Of a stretch of DNA of 64,000 nucleotides, positions 47,749 through 58,464 are shown piece after piece. The position numbers were made by a program, and so were the translations under genes. Under the pieces are notes generated by a model. That model worked only from the letters and a program-made list of their open reading frames with translations, was not told the DNA's origin and ran no database searches. Origin of the DNA: Paracoccus sulfuroxidans (GTDB lineage Bacteria > Pseudomonadota > Alphaproteobacteria > Rhodobacterales > Rhodobacteraceae); contig NZ_VLKU01000001.1 of assembly GCF_007830335.1 (NCBI RefSeq), forward strand, positions 1 through 64,000. Reading direction: 5' to 3'. Every line of letters starts with the position of its first letter. The stretch's first letter is position 1.

Positions 47749-48742
47749 CGAAATTGACCTCTTCGATCAGCTTCAGCGCCTCGGGACGCAGGGCCGAAAT
47801 TTCGCTCAGCGGCGTCGTGTCGGCGGTGAAATCGCCCCAGCTTTGCACCAGCTCCGAGCGGGCAACGCCGTCCTTGATCGGGAATTCGTTGTTGGTTTCG
47901 GCGTAGATCTTCTGCGCCTCGTCACCGGCCAGGAACTCGACCAGTTTCAGCGCGGCTTCCTTGTTCGGGGCCGATTTGGTCATCGCCACGCCCGAGACGT
48001 TCACATGCGTGCCGCCGCCTTCGAAGGTCGGGAAGACGATGCGGACCGATTCCGCCCAGGCCTTCTGTTCGTCATCCTTCAGCATCGCGCCCATGTAATA
48101 GGTGTTGCCCAGGCTGATGTCGCATTCGCTGGCCCAGATCGACTTGACCTGATCGCGGTCGCCGCCTTCGGGTTTCTTCGCCAGGTTGGCCTTCACGCCT
48201 TCCAGCCAGGTCTTGGTCGCCTCGGCGCCGTGATGCGCCAGATAGGCGGCGGTCAGCGCGACGTTATAGTCATTGGTGAAGCTGCGGGTGCAGATGCGGC
48301 CCTTCCATTTCGGATCGGCCAGATCCTCATAGGTGGTGACTTCGCCGTCCTTCACCCGGTCCTTGCTGGCATAGACGATGCGCGCGCGCGTCGTCAGGCC
48401 GTACCACTGGCCATCGGCGTCGCGCAGATCGGCGGGGATGGCGGCGTCCAGCGTCGGATCTTCGATCTTCTGGGTGACGCCCGCGTCCTTGACCTCGCCC
48501 AGACGGGCGACGTCGACGGTCAGCACCAGATCGGCGGGCGAGCGGTCGCCCTCGGCCTTCAGGCGCTCGACCATGCCCTTGTCGACGAAGGCGATGTTGA
48601 CCGGAATGCCGGTCTCGGCGGTGAAGGCATCGATCAGCGGCTGGATCAGCGCGGGCTGACGGTGCGAATAGACATTCACCTCTTCCGCGAATGCGGGGGC
48701 GGCCATCGCGAGGATGCTGGTCGAAATCAGGGCAAAGCGCAT
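47741..48742 (-). CDS. iron(III) ABC transporter substrate-binding protein (FbpA/FutA-like)
   Basis: A 333-residue periplasmic protein. The signal peptide MRFALISTSILAMAAPAFA is cleaved before EEVNVYSHRQP. The iron-binding tyrosine pair is Tyr215-Tyr216 in LGNTYYMGAM. The ATG at 48742 has GGAG seven bases upstream. No permease or ATPase gene is adjacent, so the rest of the importer must lie elsewhere or the protein works with a distant system. It is followed, with overlap, by a DUF2218 gene. Confidence 0.9.
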   Translation of the reverse strand: MRFALISTSILAMAAPAFAEEVNVYSHRQPALIQPLIDAFTAETGIPVNIAFVDKGMVERLKAEGDRSPADLVLTVDVARLGEVKDAGVTQKIEDPTLDAAIPADLRDADGQWYGLTTRARIVYASKDRVKDGEVTTYEDLADPKWKGRICTRSFTNDYNVALTAAYLAHHGAEATKTWLEGVKANLAKKPEGGDRDQVKSIWASECDISLGNTYYMGAMLKDDEQKAWAESVRIVFPTFEGGGTHVNVSGVAMTKSAPNKEAALKLVEFLAGDEAQKIYAETNNEFPIKDGVARSELVQSWGDFTADTTPLSEISALRPEALKLIEEVNFDG

Positions 48743-48869
48743 AGTTGACTCCAATGGTCGGGTTCCATGGGATGTCTGACCTAAACGGCTCCTTCCGTCA
48801 ATCGTTGATAAAAAGACTAGGGAAGCGTCGGCTATTCCGTCGGGGGGCCCGCTTTGCTATCGTCGGGCG

Positions 48870-49862
48870 ATGAAACGACGCGAATTCATGGCCGTCCTTG
48901 GGGCGGCGCTGGCTGCTCCTGCGGTGATTTCGGCGCAGGGCCGCGCCTCGCTGGAGGCGCTGCTGGATGAGGCGAAGGTGCATCCGCAACTGCGCGCCAT
49001 CGCCATCTGGCAGGAGGGGCGCGAGGTCACCGCGCGCGGCTATAACGGTTTCACCCCGGACCGGCCGACGAACATCAAATCTGCCTCGAAGTCGATCATC
49101 TCGGCGCTGACGGGCATCGCGATTTCGCGCGGGTTTCTGAGCGGGACGGATCAGCTGATCGCGCCCTTGATGAAGGCCGATCTGCCGCGCGATCCGGATC
49201 CGCGACTGGCGCAGGTGACGCTGGGAAATCTTCTGTCGATGCAGGCGGGGCTCGCGCGGCAATCGGTGCCGAATTATGGCCGCTGGGTCAGCAGCCCGAA
49301 CTGGGTGCGTGCGGCGCTGGCGGCCCCGTTCGAGCAGGACCCCGGCGGGACGATGCAATATTCCACCGCCTCAACGCATCTGGTCTCGGCCATCCTGACG
49401 CGGGTGACGGGGCGGCCGACGATCTCGCTGGCGAATGACTGGCTGGGGCGCCTGCCGCGATTTTCCGTCACCAGCTGGCAGCAGGACCCGCAGGGTATCT
49501 ATCTGGGCGGCAATGAGATGGCGATGTCGACCCGGTCGCTGCTGGCCTTCGGCGCGGCCTATGCCGCGGGAGGGGCAGGGGTGATCCCGCCCGAATGGAT
49601 CGCTGAAAGCTGGACGCGGCGCACCTCGTCGATCTTCAACGGGCAGGACTATGGCTATGGCTGGTTCATCAGCAGCACCGGCGGCCGGGATGTGCGCTTC
49701 GGCTGGGGCTATGGCGGGCAGATGATCTATGTCTTTCCCGCCACGGACGGGCTGAAACCGGTGGCCATCGCGATGACTTCTGACGCCAATCAGCCCTCGG
49801 CCCGGACCGGCTACCGCGAGGAGCTGCACACCCTGGCCGGGCGGCTGGTGCAAGAACTGTGA
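48870..49862 (+). CDS. class C beta-lactamase-type serine hydrolase
   Basis: A 330-residue secreted or exported enzyme. The start MKRREFMAVLGAALAAPAVISA resembles a Tat signal. The nucleophile motif SxxK is Ser71-Lys74 (SASK), the YxN-like motif is YSTASTH near 163, and GWGYGG near 284 takes the place of the KTG triad. The lack of a clear KTG suggests an esterase or peptidase rather than a lactamase. It is divergent from fbpA by 127 bases. Confidence 0.82.
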   Translation: MKRREFMAVLGAALAAPAVISAQGRASLEALLDEAKVHPQLRAIAIWQEGREVTARGYNGFTPDRPTNIKSASKSIISALTGIAISRGFLSGTDQLIAPLMKADLPRDPDPRLAQVTLGNLLSMQAGLARQSVPNYGRWVSSPNWVRAALAAPFEQDPGGTMQYSTASTHLVSAILTRVTGRPTISLANDWLGRLPRFSVTSWQQDPQGIYLGGNEMAMSTRSLLAFGAAYAAGGAGVIPPEWIAESWTRRTSSIFNGQDYGYGWFISSTGGRDVRFGWGYGGQMIYVFPATDGLKPVAIAMTSDANQPSARTGYREELHTLAGRLVQEL

Positions 49863-49916
49863 GATGCGGCAGCGGGGGGCGTTGACGACCCGCGCGGCCC
49901 GGCATATCTGCGCCGC

Positions 49917-51740
49917 ATGGCACGCGCACCTCTTTTACAACTTACCGATATTTCGCTGACCTTCGGCGGCAATCCCGTGTTCGACGGGCTCGACATGACC
50001 GTCCAGCAGGGCGACCGGCTGGCGCTGGTCGGCCGTAACGGTTCGGGCAAGTCGACGCTGATGAAGATCATGGCGGGGCTGGTCGAACCCGACAAGGGGC
50101 AGGTGGTGACGCCTGCGGGCATCCATGTCGGCTATATGGAGCAGGACCCGGACCTCTCGGGCTTCCAGACGCTGGGCGAGTTCGCCCGCGCCAGCCTGCC
50201 CGATGGCGAGGGCTACCGCGTCGAGATGGTGGCCGAGGGGCTGAAGTTCGACCCCGACCGGCCCGTCGCCACCGCCTCGGGCGGCGAGCGTCGCCGCGCG
50301 GCGCTGGCCCGGCTGCTGGCCGAGGCGCCGGACCTCATGCTGCTGGACGAGCCGACGAACCATCTGGACATCGAGGCCATCGGCTGGCTGGAAGAGCAGC
50401 TTTCGACCAGCCGCTCGGCCTTCGTGCTGATCTCGCACGACCGGGCGTTCCTGCGCAATCTGACGCGCGGCACGCTGTGGATCGACCGTTCCGAGGTGCG
50501 CCGTCAGGATCGCGGCTTCGAGAATTTCGAAGATTGGCGCGAGACCACCTGGGCCGCCGAGGATGAGGCGCGTCACAAGCTGGACCGCAAGATCAAGGCC
50601 GAGGCCCGCTGGGCCGTCGAAGGCATCAGCGCCCGGCGCAAGCGCAATCAGGGCCGCGTCCGCGCGCTGGCGGAACTCCGTGCCGAACGGGCAGGGCAGA
50701 TCCGTCGGCAGGGCACGGCGGCGATGGAACTCGACGCCGGCCCGCAATCGGGCAAGCGTGTGATCGACGCCAAGGCGATCTCGAAAGCCTTCGGCGACCG
50801 CACCATCCTTGAGCCCTTCGACCTACGCGTCCTGCGTGGCGACCGCGTGGCCTTCGTCGGCCCGAACGGCGTCGGCAAGACCACGATGATCAAGATGCTG
50901 ACCGGCGAGCTGGCCCCCGACAGCGGCGAGATCACCTTCGGCACCAATCTGGACGTCGCGATCTTCGATCAGGCCCGCAGCGCCATCGACGAGAGCGTCA
51001 GCTTGTGGAACGCGCTGACGGGCGATCCCTCGATGAGCGTTTCGGGCAATTCCGATCAGGTGATGGTGCGCGGCACGCCCAAGCATGTGGTGGGCTATCT
51101 GAAGGATTTCCTGTTCGACGAGGCGCAGGCCCGCGCCCCGGTCGGCAGCCTGTCGGGCGGCGAAAAGGCGCGACTTCTGCTGGCGCGGATCATGGCGCGC
51201 AGCTCGAACCTTCTGGTGCTGGACGAACCGACCAACGATCTGGACGTCGAGACACTGGACCTTTTGCAGGACATCCTGGGCGAATATGACGGCACCGTGC
51301 TGCTTGTCAGCCACGACCGCGATTTCATCGACCGGGTGGCGACAACCACCGTGGCGATGGAGGGCGACGGCCGCGCCACGATCTATCCGGGCGGATGGTC
51401 CGACTACCGCGCGCAGCGGCAGGAGAGTGCGCCCGCGGCGACCCGGCCCGCGCCCGCAGGGGCCAAGCCGGCCACCGAGGCAAAGCCCGCCGAGCCTGTG
51501 GCAGCCGCGAAACCCGGACTGACCTTCTCGGAGAAGAAGCGGCTTGAGGCGCTGCCTGGCATCATGGAACGTCTGGAGGCAGAGATCGGCAAGCTGCATG
51601 AATTCCTCTCGGACCCTGATCTCTTTTCCTCGGCCCCGGCGAAGTTCCAGAAGGCCAGCGACGGGCTGGTCGAGCGCCAAACGGCACTGGCGAATGCGGA
51701 AGAGGAATGGCTGGGTCTGGCCGAGCGGGATCAGGGCTAG
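49917..51740 (+). CDS. ABC-F family ATPase (Uup-like)
   Basis: A 607-residue soluble protein with two ATP-binding cassettes. Walker A sites are VGRNGSGKST near 38-47 and VGPNGVGKTT near 318-327; signature loops read ASGGERRRAALARLL and LSGGEKARLLLARIM; Walker B is LMLLDEPTNHLD and LLVLDEPTNDLD. A Pro/Ala-rich linker near 500-530 precedes a C-terminal coiled coil typical of Uup, which acts on ribosomes or branched DNA. Confidence 0.93.
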   Translation: MARAPLLQLTDISLTFGGNPVFDGLDMTVQQGDRLALVGRNGSGKSTLMKIMAGLVEPDKGQVVTPAGIHVGYMEQDPDLSGFQTLGEFARASLPDGEGYRVEMVAEGLKFDPDRPVATASGGERRRAALARLLAEAPDLMLLDEPTNHLDIEAIGWLEEQLSTSRSAFVLISHDRAFLRNLTRGTLWIDRSEVRRQDRGFENFEDWRETTWAAEDEARHKLDRKIKAEARWAVEGISARRKRNQGRVRALAELRAERAGQIRRQGTAAMELDAGPQSGKRVIDAKAISKAFGDRTILEPFDLRVLRGDRVAFVGPNGVGKTTMIKMLTGELAPDSGEITFGTNLDVAIFDQARSAIDESVSLWNALTGDPSMSVSGNSDQVMVRGTPKHVVGYLKDFLFDEAQARAPVGSLSGGEKARLLLARIMARSSNLLVLDEPTNDLDVETLDLLQDILGEYDGTVLLVSHDRDFIDRVATTTVAMEGDGRATIYPGGWSDYRAQRQESAPAATRPAPAGAKPATEAKPAEPVAAAKPGLTFSEKKRLEALPGIMERLEAEIGKLHEFLSDPDLFSSAPAKFQKASDGLVERQTALANAEEEWLGLAERDQG

Positions 51741-51750
51741 ATCGCGCGCG

Positions 51751-52674
51751 TCAGGGCAAAGAGGCTAGGCAATCCGTCAATCTTGCTGCTCCGCCCCAGG
51801 TTTCATAGGCTACTTTCGCGGCCAGCCCCGCAGCCTCTGGAGCCTCAGCTTTATAGGTGGTCTTGCCGCCCTTGTCGCCGAAAAAAAACCAAACTACCCG
51901 CGCCTGATCGACTTGGCCCTCGAACCTCTCGGCGCGCGAGATCGGGTTCTTTGCGGGAAGTCCCGCCAACGCGCGTGCAAGTGCAGGTGTCGCTTCCCCG
52001 ACGCGAGGGCCAAGATCCCCGACGACGAAGGGAACGGCGATACCGCGCCTCGGATCGACCGCCACGCCGAAACTTCCGATACCAACACCGTTTGCTTGCA
52101 GTGTCGCGGATCTTGGAATGACCGCTGCGGGAACAATCATCGGATTTGCATAGCGGGATTGATCGGCTTGATTTGTGATCCGGGAATCAAAAAACGCGGT
52201 TGGAGAAACATAAAAGCCCGAGCCGTCAGAATTGGCGACAGGCACTACTGAATTCACGCGCTTTCCTGCAATAACTACCGAACCCTGCCCCAGAATGCCG
52301 TACCATTCAATCGCGCCGATTGACGGCGTGCGCCAATTCGCGGCCCCGATGCGCTGGAAATCCTGCATGAATTTTCCCGTGCACGTCTGATTGTTCTCTG
52401 AGCCTTGATACGACGATCCGTCTGGCAAATTGACTTTTCCCGCATTGCAAAGATGGATGAGGGCACCTGCCGCCGCGTTTTCCGGGTGATACGCGCGTCC
52501 ATAGCCGTCGATGTTGATGTTGACTTTGGCGCGTCCAAGAAGTGTTCCATCATCAAGCTGATACGCGGGCTGCATGCCCCTAATGCTACCTGCCGATTGC
52601 AATGAACCGCAATCAGCCATCAGTGAAAACGGAATAAGAGAGAGGGCTGCTGCGAGGTGGATTGAATTCTGCAT
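51751..52674 (-). CDS. secreted GH75 (chitosanase)-like protein
   Basis: A 307-residue protein with a signal peptide (MQNSIHLAAALSLIPFSLMA, cleavage before DCGS). The central and C-terminal part resembles glycoside hydrolase family 75: FGVAVDPRRGIAVPFVVGDLGPRVGEATPALARAL near 202-236. Asp220 and Glu227 are candidate catalytic acids in a GD..GP..GE pattern. Family members hydrolyse chitosan. Its flanks are less GC-rich than the neighbours, hinting at acquisition. The ATG at 52674 follows AAGGTGA; assignment by eye only. Confidence 0.6.
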   Translation of the reverse strand: MQNSIHLAAALSLIPFSLMADCGSLQSAGSIRGMQPAYQLDDGTLLGRAKVNINIDGYGRAYHPENAAAGALIHLCNAGKVNLPDGSSYQGSENNQTCTGKFMQDFQRIGAANWRTPSIGAIEWYGILGQGSVVIAGKRVNSVVPVANSDGSGFYVSPTAFFDSRITNQADQSRYANPMIVPAAVIPRSATLQANGVGIGSFGVAVDPRRGIAVPFVVGDLGPRVGEATPALARALAGLPAKNPISRAERFEGQVDQARVVWFFFGDKGGKTTYKAEAPEAAGLAAKVAYETWGGAARLTDCLASLP

Positions 52675-52790
52675 GACAGTCACCTTCAGAAAGTGAAGCC
52701 ACAGGGGCAAGCTAATACTGGGGGCGAAACAGAATATCGATTCTTATTTTAATATGGATTCTACTACCGGATCCAATTCCGGCAAATGAA

Positions 52791-52816
52791 AAAGGGCGCC
52801 CCGAGGGACGCCCTTT
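52791..52816 (-). terminator. rho-independent terminator of groESL
   Basis: On the minus strand AAAGGGCG and CGCCCTTT form an 8-bp stem, extended by CC/GG after one mismatch, followed by more T residues (CCCTTTTTC). It lies 24 bases after the groL stop. Confidence 0.8.
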
Positions 52817-52839
52817 GTCTGTCTTGCGACAGCGGATGA

Positions 52840-54477
<1,638 letters not shown>

Positions 54478-54519
54478 CTAATTCCCTGAATTGATTGAGT
54501 TAAAGGATGGACGATCAGC

Positions 54520-54807
54520 TCAGGCGATGACGCCGAGGATGTCGCTTTCCTTCATGATCAGCAGCTCTTCACCGTCGACGGTGACTTCGGTGCCCGACCA
54601 TTTGCCGAACAGGACGCGGTCGCCCGCCTTGACTGCCGGAGCGATCAGCTCGCCCGAGTCCTTGCGCGCGCCTTCGCCGGTCGAGACGACTTCGCCTTCA
54701 GCGGGCTTTTCCTTGGCGGAATCGGGGATGATCAGGCCGCCCTTGGTCTTCTCGTCCGACTGGACGCGACGGACCAGAACGCGGTCATGCAGCGGTTTGA
54801 ATGCCAT
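54520..54807 (-). CDS. groS: 10 kDa co-chaperonin GroES
   Basis: A 95-residue lid of the GroEL chamber. It begins [20 protein letters not shown], has the mobile loop [21 protein letters not shown] and ends ILGVIA. The ATG at 54807 is used; the frame stays open upstream through the CIRCE region but that is not protein. Confidence 0.99.
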   Translation of the reverse strand: MAFKPLHDRVLVRRVQSDEKTKGGLIIPDSAKEKPAEGEVVSTGEGARKDSGELIAPAVKAGDRVLFGKWSGTEVTVDGEELLIMKESDILGVIA

Positions 54808-54843
54808 TGGAACACTCCGGTGTTTCAGGTTGCAGTGTTGTTT

Positions 54844-54870
54844 CTGGCACTCAGGCTTGCCGAGTGCCAA
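54844..54870 (-). promoter_or_regulatory. CIRCE element (HrcA operator)
   Basis: The plus strand reads CTGGCACTC, nine bases, GAGTGCCAA; the consensus is TTAGCACTC-N9-GAGTGCTAA. It lies between the promoter and groS. HrcA, the repressor that binds it, is not encoded in the window. Confidence 0.9.
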
Positions 54871-54877
54871 TGAAGCC

Positions 54878-54906
54878 CATCTAGGCAGCGTGCCTTGCCG
54901 TGTCAA
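54878..54906 (-). promoter_or_regulatory. sigma-70 promoter of groESL
   Basis: On the minus strand TTGACA and TAGATG are 17 bases apart, a near-consensus housekeeping promoter. Transcription would start at or next to the CIRCE element, so HrcA would block it directly. Confidence 0.75.
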
Positions 54907-54977
54907 CGCCCGTGATCTAGGAATCTTCTCCGAATGCAGATGACCGCCGGAGCCGCAGCCGGTGCGCTGGAAAATGG

Positions 54978-56288
54978 GTGGCCGATTTGGATAAGCGCTT
55001 GCGCGTATTGATTATTGCCGAGGCCGCCAATCCCGAATGGGTGTCGGTGCCGCTGGTCGGCTGGTCGCTGGCAACCGCTTTGCGCGGTGTCGCGGATGTC
55101 CATATCGTCACCCAGATCCGCAACCGCGATGCCTTCCTGCGGGCGGGCCTGACCGAAGGGCGCGACTTCACCGCCATCGACAGCGAGAAGCTGGCGGCCC
55201 CGCTGTGGAAAGCCGCCGAAAAGCTGCGCATGGGCAAGGGCGTGGGCTGGACGATGACCACCGCAATCTCGGCCCTGGGGTACGGCTATTTCGAGCGCAA
55301 GCTGTGGCAGATCTTCGGCCCGGCGATCCGGGCGGGCGAATATGACATCGTGCATCGCGTGACGCCGCTGACGCCCACCGCCAACAGCCCGCTGGCGCGA
55401 AAATGCGCGCGGGCGGGCGTGCCCTTCGTGCTGGGGCCGCTGAATGGCGGCGTGCCCTGGCCCAAGGGTTTCGACGCCGAGCGGCGGCGAGAGAAGGAAT
55501 GGCTCTCGTATATCCGGGGCGTCTACAAGCTGCGACCGGGCAGGGGGGCGATGCTGGATGCGGCGGCGGCGATCATCTGCGGCTCGATGCACACGCTGGG
55601 TGAGATCCCGGCGCGGCACGCTGCCAAGACCGTCTGGCTGCCCGAAAATGCCATCGACCCGGCGCGCTTTTCCCTGACGGCGGCACAGCCCGGAACGCTG
55701 CCCTTGCGCGGGTGCTTCATCGGGCGGCTTGTGCCCTACAAGGGCGCAGATATGGCGATCGAGGCGGCGCTTCCGCTGCTGAAATCAGGCGCGCTGCATC
55801 TCGACATCATCGGCGAGGGGCCGCAGGGCGAGGCCTTGCAGGCGCTGGTCGCGCAGGAGGGCGTCGCGGGTGCCGTGACCTTCCATGGCTGGCTGGCGCA
55901 TGGCGATGTGCAACGGGTCGCGGCGCGGGCGCAGCTTCTGACCTTCCCCTCGGTCCGCGAGTTCGGCGGGGGCGTGGTGCTGGAGGCGATGGCCCTTGGG
56001 GTCGTGCCGGTGGTCATGGATTACGCCGGGCCGGGTGAGCTGGTCGATGAGGCCACCGGCTGGCGCATCCCGATGGGCAGCCGGGCACAGGTGGTCGCGG
56101 CGCTGCGCGCGCGCTTGCAGGCGATTGCGGCAGACCCCTCGGTCCTGCCTGCGATGGGGCATCGGGCGCAGCAGAAGGTGCTGGAGGATTTCACCTGGGA
56201 CGCCAAGGCGCGGCAGGTGCTGCGGATCTGGCAGGCGGTGCTGGCCGGTGCCTCGCCTCTGCCCGAGGCGCTGCCCCGCCCACACTAG
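54978..56288 (+). CDS. glycosyltransferase family 4 protein
   Basis: A 436-residue GT-B enzyme. [29 protein letters not shown] marks the acceptor domain; the donor domain shows [17 protein letters not shown] near 246-262 and the E(x7)E-like [24 protein letters not shown] near 322-345. A GTG at 54978 is the likely start. It would transfer a sugar to a cell-surface glycan; substrates are unknown. It is divergent from groESL. Confidence 0.88.
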   Translation: MADLDKRLRVLIIAEAANPEWVSVPLVGWSLATALRGVADVHIVTQIRNRDAFLRAGLTEGRDFTAIDSEKLAAPLWKAAEKLRMGKGVGWTMTTAISALGYGYFERKLWQIFGPAIRAGEYDIVHRVTPLTPTANSPLARKCARAGVPFVLGPLNGGVPWPKGFDAERRREKEWLSYIRGVYKLRPGRGAMLDAAAAIICGSMHTLGEIPARHAAKTVWLPENAIDPARFSLTAAQPGTLPLRGCFIGRLVPYKGADMAIEAALPLLKSGALHLDIIGEGPQGEALQALVAQEGVAGAVTFHGWLAHGDVQRVAARAQLLTFPSVREFGGGVVLEAMALGVVPVVMDYAGPGELVDEATGWRIPMGSRAQVVAALRARLQAIAADPSVLPAMGHRAQQKVLEDFTWDAKARQVLRIWQAVLAGASPLPEALPRPH

Positions 56289-56357
56289 GCGCGCGGCTGG
56301 CGCTTTGGGTCTGCGCGTGCAATCCTTGGCCGCGTACCCAGTCACGGAACCCTGCCG

Positions 56358-57365
56358 ATGCGTTTTGCCCTTGCCGTTGCCGCCCTGTTTCTTGCCACGC
56401 CCGTTGCCGCCATGGACTGCGTCGGTCGCGATCTGATGACGGATCTTTCGCAGGCGCGCATCGATGAAATCGACGCCGCGACCGCGAAGGTGCCCTATCA
56501 TCGCGGTCTTGTCTGGCACGCGAGCAAAGACCAGATGAAGGCCACCATCGTCGGCACCTATCACTTCGACGATCCGCGCCATCAGGCCACGCTGGAGCGG
56601 ATCGGGCCGGAGCTTGACGCCGCAGCCATGCTGCTGGTCGAGGCGGGCCCCGAGGAAGAGGCGGCGCTGGCCAATGCGATGATCTCGGACCCGAATCGGC
56701 TGGTCAATGCAGAGGGGCCGACCCTGCCCGAACGCATGACGCCCGAGGAATGGACGCAGCTTTCCGATGAGATGGTCCAGCGCGGCATTCCGGCGGTCAT
56801 GGCCGCGAAAATGAAGCCCTGGTATGTCTCGATCATCCTTGGCGTCTCGCCCTGTGTGTCGCGGGTGCTGGCGGCCGAGGGCAGCGGCAACGGCCTTGAT
56901 GCCCAGCTGATCGACCGTGCCGAGGCGCAGGGGCTGCCGATCCGGGCGCTGGAGCCCTGGGACACGATCTTCACCCTGTTCGAGGGGCTGACCCCGGATG
57001 AGGAGATCGAGATGATCCGCACCTCATTGCCGATTGCGAAATATGCCGATGACTATACCACGACGCTGGCCAACGCCTATTTCGACGGCGACATCTGGCG
57101 GATCTGGGAGTTCGGCCGTTTCGACGCCTATGACAACTCTGGCCTCGATCAGAAGACGGTCGATGAACAGTTCCGTCTGGCCGAGGAATTGCTGATGGAA
57201 CAGCGCAACCGCGAATGGATCGAGCCCATCGACCTTGCGGCCAGCGAAGCGGCGAAAGGGAACAAAGGCATCTTTGTTGCGTTTGGCGCTTTACACCTGC
57301 CCGGCGAGGAGGGCGTGCTGAGACTGCTGGAAAAGGACGGCTGGACCGTCATCCCGGCGAACTGA
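56358..57365 (+). CDS. TraB/GumN family protein
   Basis: A 335-residue protein with a signal peptide (MRFALAVAALFLATPVAA). Two GxxH-type motifs typical of TraB/GumN are seen: IVGTYHFDD near 64-72 and FGALHLPGEEGVLRLLE near the end. The fold is related to a metallo-peptidase superfamily (Tiki); the activity here is unknown. The mature protein is likely periplasmic or lipid-bound. Confidence 0.82.
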   Translation: MRFALAVAALFLATPVAAMDCVGRDLMTDLSQARIDEIDAATAKVPYHRGLVWHASKDQMKATIVGTYHFDDPRHQATLERIGPELDAAAMLLVEAGPEEEAALANAMISDPNRLVNAEGPTLPERMTPEEWTQLSDEMVQRGIPAVMAAKMKPWYVSIILGVSPCVSRVLAAEGSGNGLDAQLIDRAEAQGLPIRALEPWDTIFTLFEGLTPDEEIEMIRTSLPIAKYADDYTTTLANAYFDGDIWRIWEFGRFDAYDNSGLDQKTVDEQFRLAEELLMEQRNREWIEPIDLAASEAAKGNKGIFVAFGALHLPGEEGVLRLLEKDGWTVIPAN

Positions 57366-57430
57366 GCCGCAGGCCCTTTCCGCCGGAGCGGGTCGAATGC
57401 GCTGAATTGCGCAATGTCAGGGGGCCTGAG

Positions 57431-57766
57431 ATGACGGCGGAGTTCTGGGACCGAGAGAAAGACTTCTGGAAGCAGGGCCCGGCCGAGGCCGCGCGCCGGC
57501 TGGATGTCTCCTGCCTGTTTGTCCATGCCGCCTGGGGCATCCTGAACCGCGACCGACTGCTGACCGCGATGCAGGAGGTGCCGCGCTGGAAAGAGGTCGC
57601 GCTGAGCGATCAGAAGGCGACGCTGGCCGATGAGGTGGTGGCGCTGGCCTATCGCGTCCTCGCTTCGCGCCCGGGGCAGCCCGAGTACCGGGCGCTGTGT
57701 TCGACCACCTGGGTCAACCGCTCGGGCGAGTGGCGCATCCTGCTGCATCAGCAGACGGCGATCTGA
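57431..57766 (+). CDS. NTF2-like (DUF4440/SnoaL-type) protein
   Basis: A 111-residue single-domain protein. It begins MTAEFWDREKDFWKQGPAEAARRLD, a helix typical of NTF2-like folds, followed by strands such as VALAYRVLASR and WRILLHQQT. Function unknown; members often bind or isomerise small molecules. It is followed without gap by the DUF1345 gene. The frame opens 72 codons earlier, but that part overlaps TraB and is not used. Confidence 0.78.
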   Translation: MTAEFWDREKDFWKQGPAEAARRLDVSCLFVHAAWGILNRDRLLTAMQEVPRWKEVALSDQKATLADEVVALAYRVLASRPGQPEYRALCSTTWVNRSGEWRILLHQQTAI

Positions 57767-58402
57767 ATGCAGATCCGGTGGCGGCGTCATCGGGGCTTCA
57801 TCGCCTCGTTGCTGGCGGGGGTGCTGACCGGCCTCTGCCTGTTTCCACTGGGCGCGGTGGACCGGCTGCTGATCGGGGCGGATGTGATGTTCGCGCTCTA
57901 TCTGATCCTGATGGCGCGCACCTCGCGCAGGCTGGATGCCGACAGCCTGCGGAAGCGCAGCGCTGAAACGGATGAGAGCATGAAGATCATCGTGCCCATC
58001 GCGGTCGCGGCGATCCTGATCAGCCTTTACGCCATCCAGCAATCGCTGGGTGCCGCGCATCAGGGCGTGATGCGGCCCTTGCTGGCGCTGGCCTCGGTGC
58101 CGCTGGGCTGGGCGATGCTGCACACGCTGATGGCCTTCCACTATGCCGCGCTCTGGTATGCGCGGGGCGATGACGGCAAGGACGCGCGCGGGCTGCAATT
58201 CGCGGGCAACCCCGATGAGGTCGGCATCAGCGATTTCATCTATTACAGCTATACGCTGGGCATGACCGCCCAGACCTCGGACACGGCGGTCTCGACCCAG
58301 AACCTGCGGCGCACGACGACGGTGCATGCGATGATCTCGTTCTTTTACAATACCGTGTTGCTGGCGATTGCCGTCAACGCAGCCGTGGCCTTGGGTCAAT
58401 AG
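57767..58402 (+). CDS. DUF1345 membrane protein
   Basis: A 211-residue integral membrane protein with about five helices. The DUF1345 signature FHYAALWYA...GLQFAGNPDEVGISDFIYYSYTLGMTAQTSDTAVST lies near 122-175, and ends in FFYNTVLLAIAVNAAV. It begins the base after the upstream stop codon, so it is coupled to the NTF2-like gene. Role unknown. Confidence 0.85.
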   Translation: MQIRWRRHRGFIASLLAGVLTGLCLFPLGAVDRLLIGADVMFALYLILMARTSRRLDADSLRKRSAETDESMKIIVPIAVAAILISLYAIQQSLGAAHQGVMRPLLALASVPLGWAMLHTLMAFHYAALWYARGDDGKDARGLQFAGNPDEVGISDFIYYSYTLGMTAQTSDTAVSTQNLRRTTTVHAMISFFYNTVLLAIAVNAAVALGQ

Positions 58403-58464
58403 ACAAGCACCAGTCAGCCGCTTATAAGGCGGCCCATCCCGAACCCTTCCCAAGGTATCCCCGT

